Origin: Siphonobacter curvatus
GTDB taxonomy: Bacteria > Bacteroidota > Bacteroidia > Cytophagales > Spirosomataceae
Assembly: GCF_002943425.1 (NCBI RefSeq)
Contig: NZ_PTRA01000001.1
Span: 1,736,001 to 1,800,000 of the forward strand
Length of the DNA: 64,000 nt
Direction: 5' to 3'
Of the stretch, positions 16,702 through 24,561 are shown piece after piece. Made by a program: the position numbers and the translations under genes. The notes beneath the pieces are model-generated. The model worked only from the letters and a program-made list of their open reading frames with translations, made no database searches and had not been told where the DNA came from. The number at the start of each line of letters is the position of its first letter. Position 1 is the stretch's first letter.

Positions 16702-18002
16702 ACGGCTTCTTGGTTTGAGGAGTTTTGATCATTACGGTATACTTCAAACTTACCCTTGAAAGCATTATTTACGTCATTGATTATAATATCCTTTCTGATG
16801 CTCAAGTAATGCTTTTCCATCATTTGCAAAGAGAATCCCATCACTTGACAAGTAGTAGCTTGAGGTACCCCATTTATGATGAATAAGGTAGTACAAGTTT
16901 TACGGGCCAAATGTGTGTGCAGTCGCTCTCTGATACCTAGAATATCTTGAATGTCTTTCAAGTATTGATTCATCTTAGCATTAGAGGGTACAGGTAACAA
17001 CAAGCCGTGTTTTCGGCAATTGTCTTTCTCGTAATTAGCAAGGATAGCTAGAGCAGGTTCGAGTAAGGGTATAAACTGAACAACATTCGTTTTTTTTCGG
17101 GGTTTCTCTATATAGTACTCACCTTTTTCAGTTTGGAATATCTGAGAAGTTTTTAGCTCCCGGACATCTGTATACGCAAGGCCGGTGAAGCACTGAAATA
17201 TAAAGATGTCTCTAACTTTCTGAAGGGCTGTAGAAACGAATGTAGCATCAATGCAGGATTGAATTTGTTTCTCGTTAAGTGCCTGGATAGCCTTATACTC
17301 CTTCTTCAATCTTACCTGGGCAAGCGGGTTACGATCTATCCATTCATAAGCAACAGCAAAGTTTATGGAAGATCTTAAAAACTGAAAGACTTTGATTGAG
17401 TAATTCTGAGAATACCTCCGTTTATTCTTCAGATAAATCATTAACTCTGAGGCAAGTGCAGGCTTTATTTGCTCATAACTCATATAATGGCCGTAATTAG
17501 CATAATCAAAAAACTCTGTAATTCGCTCCTTATACGTTTTGTAAGCTTTCAGCGTAGCTTTACCAATTTCAGTACCTACCCTTTGGTTAGTTTGATCAAT
17601 CATTTTGTCAATGCCCTGTAAAACAGTAGGCAGTGTTACATCATGACCTCTCAATCCTGCCAATATTTGGAGTATTACTCGAGGTTCTAAGCTTCGCTGA
17701 GTCACAAACCTCTCAGTAAAAATTACTTCTACCTCTGATTTTAATTGATTAAGAAATAAGGTATGTGGCTGGTTACCTTCTATAGTGGCTGTTTGGGGAT
17801 TCCAATTGGTTCTGTCATCTACGAATATGCCTGTACTTAGTTCGCCTCGGTTTTTGCCAATCGTCACTCTCATATAAACAGTGCCGCAATGTGCTCCTTT
17901 CTTAGAGGCATTAATAAAAAAGCCTATTTTACAGGATTTGATTTTTTCTCTGTTTCTGAGAATTCGACGCTCTGACTTAGCTAAATTTGTTCTGTTAATC
18001 AT
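16698..18002 (-). CDS. Tyrosine recombinase 2 with diverged catalytic residues
   Basis: 434 residues with the order of Bacteroidota integrases: an Arm DNA-binding domain (about 25-75, TVYMRVTIGKNRGELSTGIF), a SAM-like core-binding domain (about 125-235) and a catalytic domain (240-420). In the catalytic part the first Arg motif reads CFTGLAYTDVREL, with Ala276 in place of Arg, as in many Bacteroidota recombinases. The second motif is HLAR (H364, R367) with Lys368 instead of the usual second His. The LGH motif is MGF (Phe390 for His), and the nucleophile Tyr399 is present in EKHYLSI. Reduced or altered activity is possible. It follows an excisionase-like gene and precedes a coupled small ORF. 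Confidence 0.85.
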   Translation of the reverse strand: MINRTNLAKSERRILRNREKIKSCKIGFFINASKKGAHCGTVYMRVTIGKNRGELSTGIFVDDRTNWNPQTATIEGNQPHTLFLNQLKSEVEVIFTERFVTQRSLEPRVILQILAGLRGHDVTLPTVLQGIDKMIDQTNQRVGTEIGKATLKAYKTYKERITEFFDYANYGHYMSYEQIKPALASELMIYLKNKRRYSQNYSIKVFQFLRSSINFAVAYEWIDRNPLAQVRLKKEYKAIQALNEKQIQSCIDATFVSTALQKVRDIFIFQCFTGLAYTDVRELKTSQIFQTEKGEYYIEKPRKKTNVVQFIPLLEPALAILANYEKDNCRKHGLLLPVPSNAKMNQYLKDIQDILGIRERLHTHLARKTCTTLFIINGVPQATTCQVMGFSLQMMEKHYLSIRKDIIINDVNNAFKGKFEVYRNDQNSSNQEAV

Positions 18003-18121
18003 TGGTTTGATTTTGATTTAACAAGGCCCTGGTACTACTGGTGATAGTGCTAGGGCTTTTTTTGACAAATAGTAATCACGAACACCATTGATATATGGTG
18101 CTTAGGGTTATAAAAGCAAAA

Positions 18122-18147
18122 AGCCATTAGCGTTAGGCTAGATGGCT
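18122..18147 (-). terminator. Hairpin after the excisionase-like gene
   Basis: AGCCAT / ATGGCT arms with flanking AAAAGC/GCTTTT complementarity, located at the 3' end of the minus-strand HTH gene; a second small dyad (CACCAT/ATGGTG) follows at 18083-18100. Confidence 0.5.
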
Positions 18148-18151
18148 GCTT

Positions 18152-18457
18152 TTATTGAGCGTTAAATGTATTTGGGAATAATTTGGAGAGCTCTTCAGCA
18201 GGTACTAGTACTTTACCAGTACCGCTGGGTTTAACAGTGTTGAACACACCATCTCTTTTCATCTGCTCAAACTTAGAGCGGGAGATAGAGAGCTTTTTAC
18301 AGACTTCAGTAGCTGTGTAATAGTCTCGAGCAGGAATAGGAGCCTCTTGACGAATGAGAACTTTAAGCTCTTCGAACTTCTGATTCATAGTGTGAAGTAA
18401 ATACTGGGCTTCACTACTGATAATCAGTCCTTTAGGTAGATTTTTAGGCGTTGCCAT
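18152..18457 (-). CDS. Excisionase / helix-turn-helix DNA-binding protein
   Basis: 101 residues. The N-terminal half is helical (LLHTMNQKFEELKVLIRQ). The C-terminal half is a MerR/Xis-like helix-turn-helix (HTH_17): YYTATEVCKKLSISRSKFEQ, then the wing FNTVKPSGTGKVLVPAEEL. This is the domain of AlpA/Xis-like directionality factors that bind att arms and regulate element excision. Lying between the two recombinase genes on the same strand fits that role. Confidence 0.85.
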   Translation of the reverse strand: MATPKNLPKGLIISSEAQYLLHTMNQKFEELKVLIRQEAPIPARDYYTATEVCKKLSISRSKFEQMKRDGVFNTVKPSGTGKVLVPAEELSKLFPNTFNAQ

Positions 18458-18518
18458 ATAGAGTTTGTTAGTTTCTACACAACAAACATAAGGAAAATAG
18501 TAATAAAAAAAAACATTT

Positions 18519-19247
18519 CTAAAATGGACCTCTGTTGGCTACTTTTCCAAGATCCTCTAAAATAGCAATGGCAGTTGAACTATTTTTATAAAAATCTAAG
18601 AAAGCTTTTTGAAACTCACCCGTAAGGAAATCGTAGTAAGAGTATTCATATGGCCTATCTATCATAAAAAAATTTTTGTCATTGTGAAGAACTAAAGGAC
18701 GATAAAACATTTCAAAATGCCATAATTTAGATTTTATACTCTCTTTAAACTTTGCTACTTCAGGCTCAAATTCAGAATAATATTCAGCCATGCTCAAAGC
18801 GTTAATATTTATACACTTATTAATAAATTCATATTCATCAAGTGAAACATTAGCTTCTACTAATATTTGTGATCTCAATAAACTTTCAATGTAAACACTC
18901 AATGGCCTCCCGAATGAAGAGTTATAATAAGCCATAATGCCAGCTAAAAGTCTTCCATTATACTTTTCTGGTACAATATTTTCAAAAAAATAAGTTATTT
19001 TTTTAGTTTCCCATTCTATTTTGTCAAGATTATAATCTTTTAGATTATCTAATCTCATATTCTCCTGATAGTAAATCGCAGTTTCGCTCTTTATACGTGT
19101 AGTTTCACCATTATATGTTATTTGTACATAAAGAGGAAAAATACTATTATTATTTTCATTCAATCTTCCTTTTAATTTAGTATTGACATAGTGTTTAATT
19201 CCTAAAGTGGTATCTTGATTTTCTATTTTTACTTTAGTTTTTTTCAT
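18519..19247 (-). CDS. Integrase-associated protein with Arm-domain-like N-terminus
   Basis: 242 residues, beginning 4 bp after the stop of the tRNA-proximal integrase, so cotranscribed. Residues about 30-60 (NSIFPLYVQITYNGETTRIK, then SETAIYYQ) resemble the three-stranded Arm DNA-binding domain of Bacteroidota integrases. The rest is helical and acidic with no catalytic recombinase motifs. It could bind arm-type sites as an accessory factor for integration, or be a remnant of a recombinase whose other domains have diverged. AT-rich codons match the island. I know no named family for it. Confidence 0.6.
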   Translation of the reverse strand: MKKTKVKIENQDTTLGIKHYVNTKLKGRLNENNNSIFPLYVQITYNGETTRIKSETAIYYQENMRLDNLKDYNLDKIEWETKKITYFFENIVPEKYNGRLLAGIMAYYNSSFGRPLSVYIESLLRSQILVEANVSLDEYEFINKCININALSMAEYYSEFEPEVAKFKESIKSKLWHFEMFYRPLVLHNDKNFFMIDRPYEYSYYDFLTGEFQKAFLDFYKNSSTAIAILEDLGKVANRGPF

Positions 19248-19251
19248 GAAA

Positions 19252-20427
19252 CTAATCCCAGTTTTTTATGTTTTTTAAAATTTTGTTTCGCTCGGAATTG
19301 GTAAGATGTAGATACAAGTTCGTTGTGTCAATTTTTGAATGTTGAAGAATATTCTTTGTGGGTAAAACTCCAATCTTGTTTACTAAGATTGTCCCAGCTG
19401 TATGTCTAGCTGTGTGAAAAATTAAATGTTTTTTTATGCCAGCCCTTTGAGCAAGTATCTTTAATACCTTATTTACATAAGGGTTAGATAATCTAAATAG
19501 ACGTTGACTGTCATTTTTGGGCCAGTATTTAATTGCAATCTTTTCGGCTTTACCCTCAAATAGTAATCGAAGTGGCAAATCAAAGATCTTGTTTGTTTTT
19601 TGTGCCTTTAAATGAAGAATTAAACCTTCAGTACTTTCAATAAAATTATTTGAGGTTAAAGTAGAAACGTCACTGAATCGAGTTCCACCTGCATATACAG
19701 AGAATAAAAACATATCTCTAACTCGCTCAAATCTTTTTTCTTCAGTTGTGAAGCTTAAAGCTTCTAAAGCTTGCAATTCTTCGATAATTAGATAAGATCG
19801 ATTTGAAACACCTTTAGGCATTTCAAAATCCTCAAAGGGATTGATTTGTAAATGCTTATATTTAATTGCAAGCCTTATATATGTCCGTAGTTGTTTAAGT
19901 CTCTTATTAACTGTATGGGTTTTATATTTTTTTCGACTTAAAAAAAGGCTAAAGCTGTCAATAAAAGCAAATGTTAAATCCTCAAAAAAGATTATTTCTT
20001 TAAACTCCTTTAATAGCTCTAAACAAAAATGCTGGTTACGATATGTAGAATATTTAATCTTATTGCTTCTAGCTTTTAACTGATCGCTATAAAACTGAGT
20101 AAAGGAAAGAATATTGTCTTGTTCAATTAAATTTTGATCTTTCTTTTTTACTAATAGATCAAAGTCTTCTAAAATAAAAATTCGGCTAAGAAAGGATCGC
20201 TTTCTTTCAAAATCAATTAGATCATTGATTTTGTTACGTATCTGGTTCTGTAAATACGGGTCTTTTGCTTCGTTCTTTTTAGCATTCCACTCATTAGCTG
20301 ATAGGTAAATACCTGTGCTGAAATATCGGCGATTGCCTTCTAAATAAGCTTCTATCTGAACCAACGCTTTGCCTTTCCTTTGAACTTCTTTTTTTCGATC
20401 AAATCGAACATTATACTTTACTATCAT
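19252..20427 (-). CDS. Tyrosine integrase of the tRNA-Arg island
   Basis: 391 residues with an Arm DNA-binding domain (1-75; ALVQIEAYLEGNRRYFSTGI), a SAM-like core-binding domain (about 105-200) and a complete catalytic domain. The residues are R250 (AGGTRFSDV), K277 (KAQKTNK), H338 and R341 (FHTARHT), H363 (LQHSKID) and nucleophile Y372 (NLYLHL). It lies 177 bp from the att repeat inside tRNA-Arg, the usual position for the integrase that recombined the element into that tRNA. It should catalyse integration and, with the HTH protein, excision. It heads an operon with the Arm-domain accessory gene. Confidence 0.93.
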   Translation of the reverse strand: MIVKYNVRFDRKKEVQRKGKALVQIEAYLEGNRRYFSTGIYLSANEWNAKKNEAKDPYLQNQIRNKINDLIDFERKRSFLSRIFILEDFDLLVKKKDQNLIEQDNILSFTQFYSDQLKARSNKIKYSTYRNQHFCLELLKEFKEIIFFEDLTFAFIDSFSLFLSRKKYKTHTVNKRLKQLRTYIRLAIKYKHLQINPFEDFEMPKGVSNRSYLIIEELQALEALSFTTEEKRFERVRDMFLFSVYAGGTRFSDVSTLTSNNFIESTEGLILHLKAQKTNKIFDLPLRLLFEGKAEKIAIKYWPKNDSQRLFRLSNPYVNKVLKILAQRAGIKKHLIFHTARHTAGTILVNKIGVLPTKNILQHSKIDTTNLYLHLTNSERNKILKNIKNWD

Positions 20428-20603
20428 GGGTACGAACGTTTAATGACGTATCAAACCTATATAATAAAGTTCGTTGGCTCTTGGTATCATTGCGGGTAGC
20501 AAAAAGTCTGCTATGAAATACTAAATTCTGCTACGAAAAAGTGCCTTATTTTGATCCAACTCCCCAAAAATGTGCCTTCAATGTACGTTTATGAAGGTTT
20601 TAC

Positions 20604-20620
20604 GTGGCTCCGGCGGGAAT
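20604..20620. repeat. attR: tRNA-Arg 3' end copy of the 17-bp repeat
   Basis: GTGGCTCCGGCGGGAAT, same as 8895-8911. On the minus strand it covers the 3' acceptor strand and part of the T arm of tRNA-Arg. Confidence 0.9.
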
Positions 20621-20676
20621 CGAACCCGCATCTAGCGTTTAGGAAACGCCTATTCTATCCGTTGAACTACGGTGCC
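20605..20676 (-). tRNA. tRNA-Arg (anticodon CCU), integration site
   Basis: Cloverleaf on the minus strand: acceptor GGCACCG / CGGAGCC, anticodon stem GGCGT / ACGCT with loop TTCCTAA (anticodon CCT), T arm GCGGG-TTCGATT-CCCGC, discriminator A, no encoded CCA. The fourth acceptor pair is an A-A mismatch, which is unusual; the same base is found in the distal att copy. Confidence 0.93.
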
Positions 20677-20739
20677 AAAAGGATATTGATTCCTGCAAAA
20701 ATCTAAGGAATCTTCGCAAAAACCAATACCCTTGTCTTT

Positions 20740-21942
20740 TTAGTAAGAATTTGATTCTTCCAGCCAGTTCGGGAAAATCTGGAAGTGCTTGGCTTTCACC
20801 AAATCCAGCAGAGCCTGACGCAGTTCGTCAATGTTCTCTTTCTTTTCCGCCGAGATAAAGATGGCTTTCGGCTTTTCCGTATCCAGATACGTATTCTTCA
20901 GGAAATCGATCGGGGAGAAGTTACCCTCCTGAGCTTCGAATTCCATTTCCGGACTGGGCTGATACAGGTCAATCTTGTTGAAGACCAAAATCATCGGTTT
21001 ATCACCGGCTCCAATTTCGGCAAGAATCTGGTTTACCACCTGAATCTGCTCTTCGTGCCCCGGATGCGATACGTCCACGACGTGCAGCAGTACATCCGCT
21101 TCCCGTACCTCATCCAGCGTCGATTTAAAGGACTCGATGAGCATAGTGGGCAATTTACGGATGAACCCTACCGTGTCCGTCAGCAGAAAGGGAATGTTTT
21201 CGATGGTCACTTTCCGTACCGTCGAATCTACCGTGGCGAAGAGTTTGTTTTCAGCAAACACCTCAGCCTTGGCCAGTCGCCGCATCAGCGTCGATTTGCC
21301 GACGTTCGTGTAGCCTACCAGGGCTACGCGTACCATCTGCTCGCGGTTCTTGCGTTGGGTGACGGCCTGACGGTCGATACGGGCCAGTTTGTCCTTCAGA
21401 AAGGCAATCCGGTCGTTAGCAATCCGCTTATCCGTTTCCAGCTCTTTCTCCCCGGGTCCACGCATCCCCACACCCCCGCGTTGCCGCGATAAGTGGGTCC
21501 ACATCCGGGTTAGTCGGGGGAGTACGTACTGTTGCTGAGCCAGCTCTACCTGCGTACGGGCCTGAACGGACTGGGCACGCATGGCAAAAATGTTCAGAAT
21601 CAGTAAACTCCGGTCGATGATCTTGACTTCCTTATTCCGTTGCTGGAAAGCCGTTTCCATGTTACGGATCTGGCGGCCCGTCAGATCATCATCACAAATA
21701 ATCAGATCAATACCCTGGTCAATGACGTAAGCCATCACGTCCTCAAAGCGGCCTTTACCTAAAAACAAATTCAGGTCGGGGCGTTCGAGGCGTTGGACAA
21801 ACGTTTTAACCGTTTTTACGCCTGCCGTTTCAGCCAGGAATTCCAGCTCAGCCAGATATTCACGGGTCTGTTCTTCGGTTTGTTTAGGCGTAACCAGGGC
21901 GATCAATACCGCCGTTTCTATGTCTTTTTCAGTGCTAAACAA
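20740..21942 (-). CDS. hflX: Ribosome-associated GTPase HflX
   Basis: 400 residues. An N-terminal HflX domain (1-150) precedes the Gly-rich family signature GGVGMRGPGEKELETDKR (156-173). The G domain follows with G1 GYTNVGKS (210-217), G3 DTVGF (256-260) and the G4 motif NKID. HflX binds the 50S subunit and splits stalled or hibernating ribosomes, notably under heat stress. The frame has no ATG near the start; TTG at 21942, six codons after an upstream stop, is the only plausible initiator. The gene is adjacent to tRNA-Arg on the same strand and looks monocistronic. Confidence 0.95.
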   Translation of the reverse strand: MFSTEKDIETAVLIALVTPKQTEEQTREYLAELEFLAETAGVKTVKTFVQRLERPDLNLFLGKGRFEDVMAYVIDQGIDLIICDDDLTGRQIRNMETAFQQRNKEVKIIDRSLLILNIFAMRAQSVQARTQVELAQQQYVLPRLTRMWTHLSRQRGGVGMRGPGEKELETDKRIANDRIAFLKDKLARIDRQAVTQRKNREQMVRVALVGYTNVGKSTLMRRLAKAEVFAENKLFATVDSTVRKVTIENIPFLLTDTVGFIRKLPTMLIESFKSTLDEVREADVLLHVVDVSHPGHEEQIQVVNQILAEIGAGDKPMILVFNKIDLYQPSPEMEFEAQEGNFSPIDFLKNTYLDTEKPKAIFISAEKKENIDELRQALLDLVKAKHFQIFPNWLEESNSY

Positions 21943-22343
21943 AACTATACTTGGGTCTTAGTGTAGAAAGTGGGGACTAGCGTAGGGAGAATAAAAAGGT
22001 GTACCTTCTTACTCCGCACTCACTGCGTAAGTGAGGCTAAGCCAGCTTTCTACGGAATGATAAAAAGAAAGAAATAGGACCAGGGAAGAGGGCGTCCCTA
22101 GACGACAAAAAGATGATACGTTGCAGCTAAAATCACGATGGAACAGAATGATAAATAAGGTTGTTCAGTAGCGTAACACAAGAAATCGATTACTCAGTTC
22201 ATACTCAGGCAAAATTAATGAAAATAAGCTAATGAACCAGTGATTGGTGTATGATGCCGGTTCTTGGTCCTGAGAAATGCGAACGGATGCCTGTTAAAGC
22301 CTAATCTTTTTACGTACTTTGCCCGACTGATCATTGCTTTTAC
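21943..22343. other. Intergenic region between hflX and metF
   Basis: About 400 bases between divergent genes. No RNA gene, convincing ORF or strong hairpin was recognised. Confidence 0.5.
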
Positions 22344-23297
22344 ATGAAAGTTACCGAATACATCCAGCAAGCGAACGGAAAAGCTCTTTTTTCCCTTGAA
22401 ATCATTCCCCCTCTTAAAGGCCAGAGTGTTACTGAATTGTTTGATACGATTGAACCCCTGATGGAATTTAAGCCACCCTTTGTGGACGTTACCTATCACC
22501 GGGAAGAACTCATCGAAAAACGCCATCCCAGCGGACTCATTCAGAAAGTACCCGTCCGGCGGCGGCCCGGCACGGTGGGCGTATGTGCCAAGCTCATGGA
22601 GCGGTTTAAGGTAGACGCCGTGCCTCACGTCATCTGCGGTGGCTTTACGAAAGACGAGACCGAAGATTTCCTCTACGATCTGCATTACCTGGGTATCAAC
22701 AACGTACTCGTCCTACGCGGCGACCCAGAGAAGTCAGCGGGCGTATTCAAGCCGAAAGAAGGCGGCCACGCCTACGCGACGGAACTGGTGGAGCAGGTAG
22801 TGGACATGAACCACGGACGCCTGCTGCACGAAGAAACGGAGGCTCAGCCGACAAACTTCTGCATCGGTGTGGCGGGGTATCCGGAAAAGCACTTCGAAGC
22901 TCCGAATCATAGTAATGACCTGCGGTACCTGAAGAAAAAGGTGGAATTGGGAGCGGAGTATATCGTAACACAGATGTTTTTCGATAACCAGAAATACTTC
23001 GATTTCGTGAAGCGTTGCCGGGAAGAGGGTATTACGGTACCCATCATTCCGGGCCTGAAACCTATTTCAACCAAGAAGCAACTGACGGTACTGCCCCGCA
23101 TTTTCCACCTGGATTTCCCGGAAGAACTGGTACACGCCGTAGAAGCCTGTAAGTCGGACAAGGAAGTACGCGAAGTAGGGATTGAGTTCGGTATTCAGCA
23201 GTGCAAGGAATTGCTGGACTTCGGCGTGCCCGTCCTGCACTTTTATACCATGGGTAAATCGGACTCCGTACAGCGAATCGCCCGGGCGGTGTTTTAG
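22344..23297 (+). CDS. metF: 5,10-methylenetetrahydrofolate reductase
   Basis: 317 residues, the bacterial MetF length. It reduces methylene-THF to methyl-THF with FAD for methionine synthesis. The TIM-barrel motifs are in order: FSLEIIPPLKG with the catalytic Glu19, PFVDVTYHREE, PHVICGGFTKDE, NNVLVLRGDPEK (the folate/FAD-binding RGD motif), FCIGVAGYPEKH, and AEYIVTQMFFDNQKYF followed by PIIPGLKPI. It is cytosolic. No other methionine gene is next to it; a bidirectional terminator follows. Confidence 0.97.
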   Translation: MKVTEYIQQANGKALFSLEIIPPLKGQSVTELFDTIEPLMEFKPPFVDVTYHREELIEKRHPSGLIQKVPVRRRPGTVGVCAKLMERFKVDAVPHVICGGFTKDETEDFLYDLHYLGINNVLVLRGDPEKSAGVFKPKEGGHAYATELVEQVVDMNHGRLLHEETEAQPTNFCIGVAGYPEKHFEAPNHSNDLRYLKKKVELGAEYIVTQMFFDNQKYFDFVKRCREEGITVPIIPGLKPISTKKQLTVLPRIFHLDFPEELVHAVEACKSDKEVREVGIEFGIQQCKELLDFGVPVLHFYTMGKSDSVQRIARAVF

Positions 23298-23353
23298 ACG
23301 ACCAAATACGACGATACGTGTACTGGTCGGTTGAGGAGCATTCGGATAAAAAT

Positions 23354-23397
23354 AAAGCAGCGTATCTGGCCTGTAAAGGACATAGATACGCTGCTTT
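23354..23397. terminator. Bidirectional terminator between metF and a membrane protein gene
   Basis: AAAGCAGCGTATCT / AGATACGCTGCTTT perfect 14-bp arms with a 16-nt loop, flanked by T and A tracts. Confidence 0.85.
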
Positions 23398-23411
23398 TGG
23401 TAAGGAGTAGA

Positions 23412-23939
23412 CTAGGACCAGATGCTTTGTGCTTCCGTTTTGATCAGAGCCAGGGTTTCCTGCCAGACTTCGGTCGGACGACCATTGGAGAGTTCACTGA
23501 TCTTACGAGCCAAATCAAGGGCCGGGGCATCCGGGGCTATTTCGGAAGCGGCCCGGTTGACGAGTGCAGTAAGTTCCTGCGTCGTCAGTCGAATGCGTTC
23601 CCAACTTTCCGGGCGGATGTACAGTTGCTGAGCGGCATTATGCTGGAACTCCTGGCGTATTTCGGCGACCAGTAGCTGTTGCAGATCCAGGGAGCTAAAG
23701 GCCTGACCCGCATTTCGAATGAGTAAGTTGCTGGGGCTAATCCGTTCCAGAAATAGGCAAAGTCGCTCGTACGCTTGCAGCCGCAACGGCAGTACCACTT
23801 TCAGCGACTCCAGTTTAGCATCCTGTTGTTGTTCAATCAGCTGTTTGTTCAGGAAAGCTTTTATTGATAAATAAAACGCGTATAAAACCAGGGCAGCGGG
23901 TAAGACTACTTTAATCAGATCACTAAAAAGCGTTTGCAT
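23412..23939 (-). CDS. Membrane-anchored hypothetical protein, about 175 aa
   Basis: I chose the internal ATG at 23939 because it leads straight into a single N-terminal transmembrane helix (LIKVVLPAALVLYAFYLSI); a longer frame starts at 23969. The rest is a helical cytoplasmic domain with LPLRLQAYERLCLFLERISP, a pattern seen in a Bacteroidota-specific family of unknown function, and WERIRLTTQELTALV. No catalytic motif is visible. Single gene, own terminator. Confidence 0.7.
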   Translation of the reverse strand: MQTLFSDLIKVVLPAALVLYAFYLSIKAFLNKQLIEQQQDAKLESLKVVLPLRLQAYERLCLFLERISPSNLLIRNAGQAFSSLDLQQLLVAEIRQEFQHNAAQQLYIRPESWERIRLTTQELTALVNRAASEIAPDAPALDLARKISELSNGRPTEVWQETLALIKTEAQSIWS

Positions 23940-24085
23940 AGAAAAAGAACGTAGTGAATTAAAGTACAAATTTTAGGGTTACGAGGATACTTTACCGAGC
24001 TTTCGGAACATAAAGAGCCGAAAGAGCACGTATATTAACGTTCAAAAGTAGATAATTGAGCGGCGAATCACCGCATTTTTAGCCA

Positions 24086-24382
24086 ATGATCACGCAGGAA
24101 ATTGTTCCCATTTCATTTACACAGTCGGCACAGGAGCAGATACGGGCCATTATTGAAGATAAAAAACTACCTGAATTTTATGGGCTTCGGGTAGGCCTGA
24201 AGGGGGCTGCCTGCGGAGCTTCGTTTCTGCTGGGGTTTGATACGAGAACGGATCACGACGATCAGTTTACAGTAGCCAATATTCCCGTGTACGTCGATCG
24301 GCGGCATCTCATGTACGTAATCGGACTAACGATTGATTTTGACGCCCAGGGAGAGGGATTCGTCTTTCAACCCAAAGCCTAG
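24086..24382 (+). CDS. HesB/IscA-family iron-sulfur carrier-like protein with missing C-terminal cysteines
   Basis: 98 residues following the A-type carrier fold: ISFTQSAQEQIRAIIEDK, then GLRVGLKGAACGASFLLGFD with the first conserved cysteine C43, and VYVDRRHLMYVIGLTIDF. In IscA/ErpA the C-terminus carries CxC (usually CGCG), which together with the first Cys binds the cluster. Here the end is GEGFVFQPKA with no cysteine. It is probably a scaffold relative that cannot hold a cluster in the canonical way. It is monocistronic. Confidence 0.85.
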   Translation: MITQEIVPISFTQSAQEQIRAIIEDKKLPEFYGLRVGLKGAACGASFLLGFDTRTDHDDQFTVANIPVYVDRRHLMYVIGLTIDFDAQGEGFVFQPKA

Positions 24383-24509
24383 TGTGAGGAGTTTTTGAGC
24401 GGGTTCTTGCAAGGAAGGATGAGGAAGTGAGTAGGCGTTACGATTCCCATCAAATATCGTATTTCAGTATTAGTAAAGCAGGTAAGCTGCCGATTTAAGT
24501 ATAAACACC

Positions 24510-24542
24510 TAAAGCCCGGTCAGTAATTTGGCCGGGCTTTAA
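24510..24542. terminator. Bidirectional terminator
   Basis: AAAGCCCGG(TC) / (GG)CCGGGCTTT arms; serves the plus-strand carrier gene and the converging NUMOD4/HNH gene. Confidence 0.8.
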
Positions 24543-24561
24543 ACTAGAAAAAAGTACAAGG

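Larger units (their letters stand above)
8895..20620. mobile_element. 11.7-kb integrative element in tRNA-Arg(CCU), satellite- or GI-like
   Basis: The element is bounded by a 17-bp perfect direct repeat, one copy completing an intact tRNA-Arg and the other standing alone 11.7 kb away. Genes from the tRNA end on the minus strand are: integrase, Arm-domain-like accessory protein, excisionase-like HTH, second recombinase, coiled-coil ORF, RepA-like ATPase, Toprim primase, then (after a 760-bp regulatory gap) an ATP-grasp ligase with a small partner. A convergent HD-GHKL gene sits at the far end. The AT-rich composition contrasts with both flanks. No relaxase, T4SS, capsid, portal or terminase gene is visible. 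The integrase, regulator and replication module arrangement is like that of phage satellites (PICI-like) and small mobilisable islands; I cannot separate these two from sequence alone. Confidence 0.9.
20428..20739. other. Island end and tRNA-Arg region
   Basis: Contains the integrase promoter region, attR (20604-20620) and the tRNA-Arg gene (20605-20676). Nothing else is seen; no terminator hairpin is visible just after the tRNA within the island. Confidence 0.7.

Noticed and set aside
8895-20620. Full prophage
   Set aside because: No capsid, tail, portal, terminase or lysis gene was found in the element.
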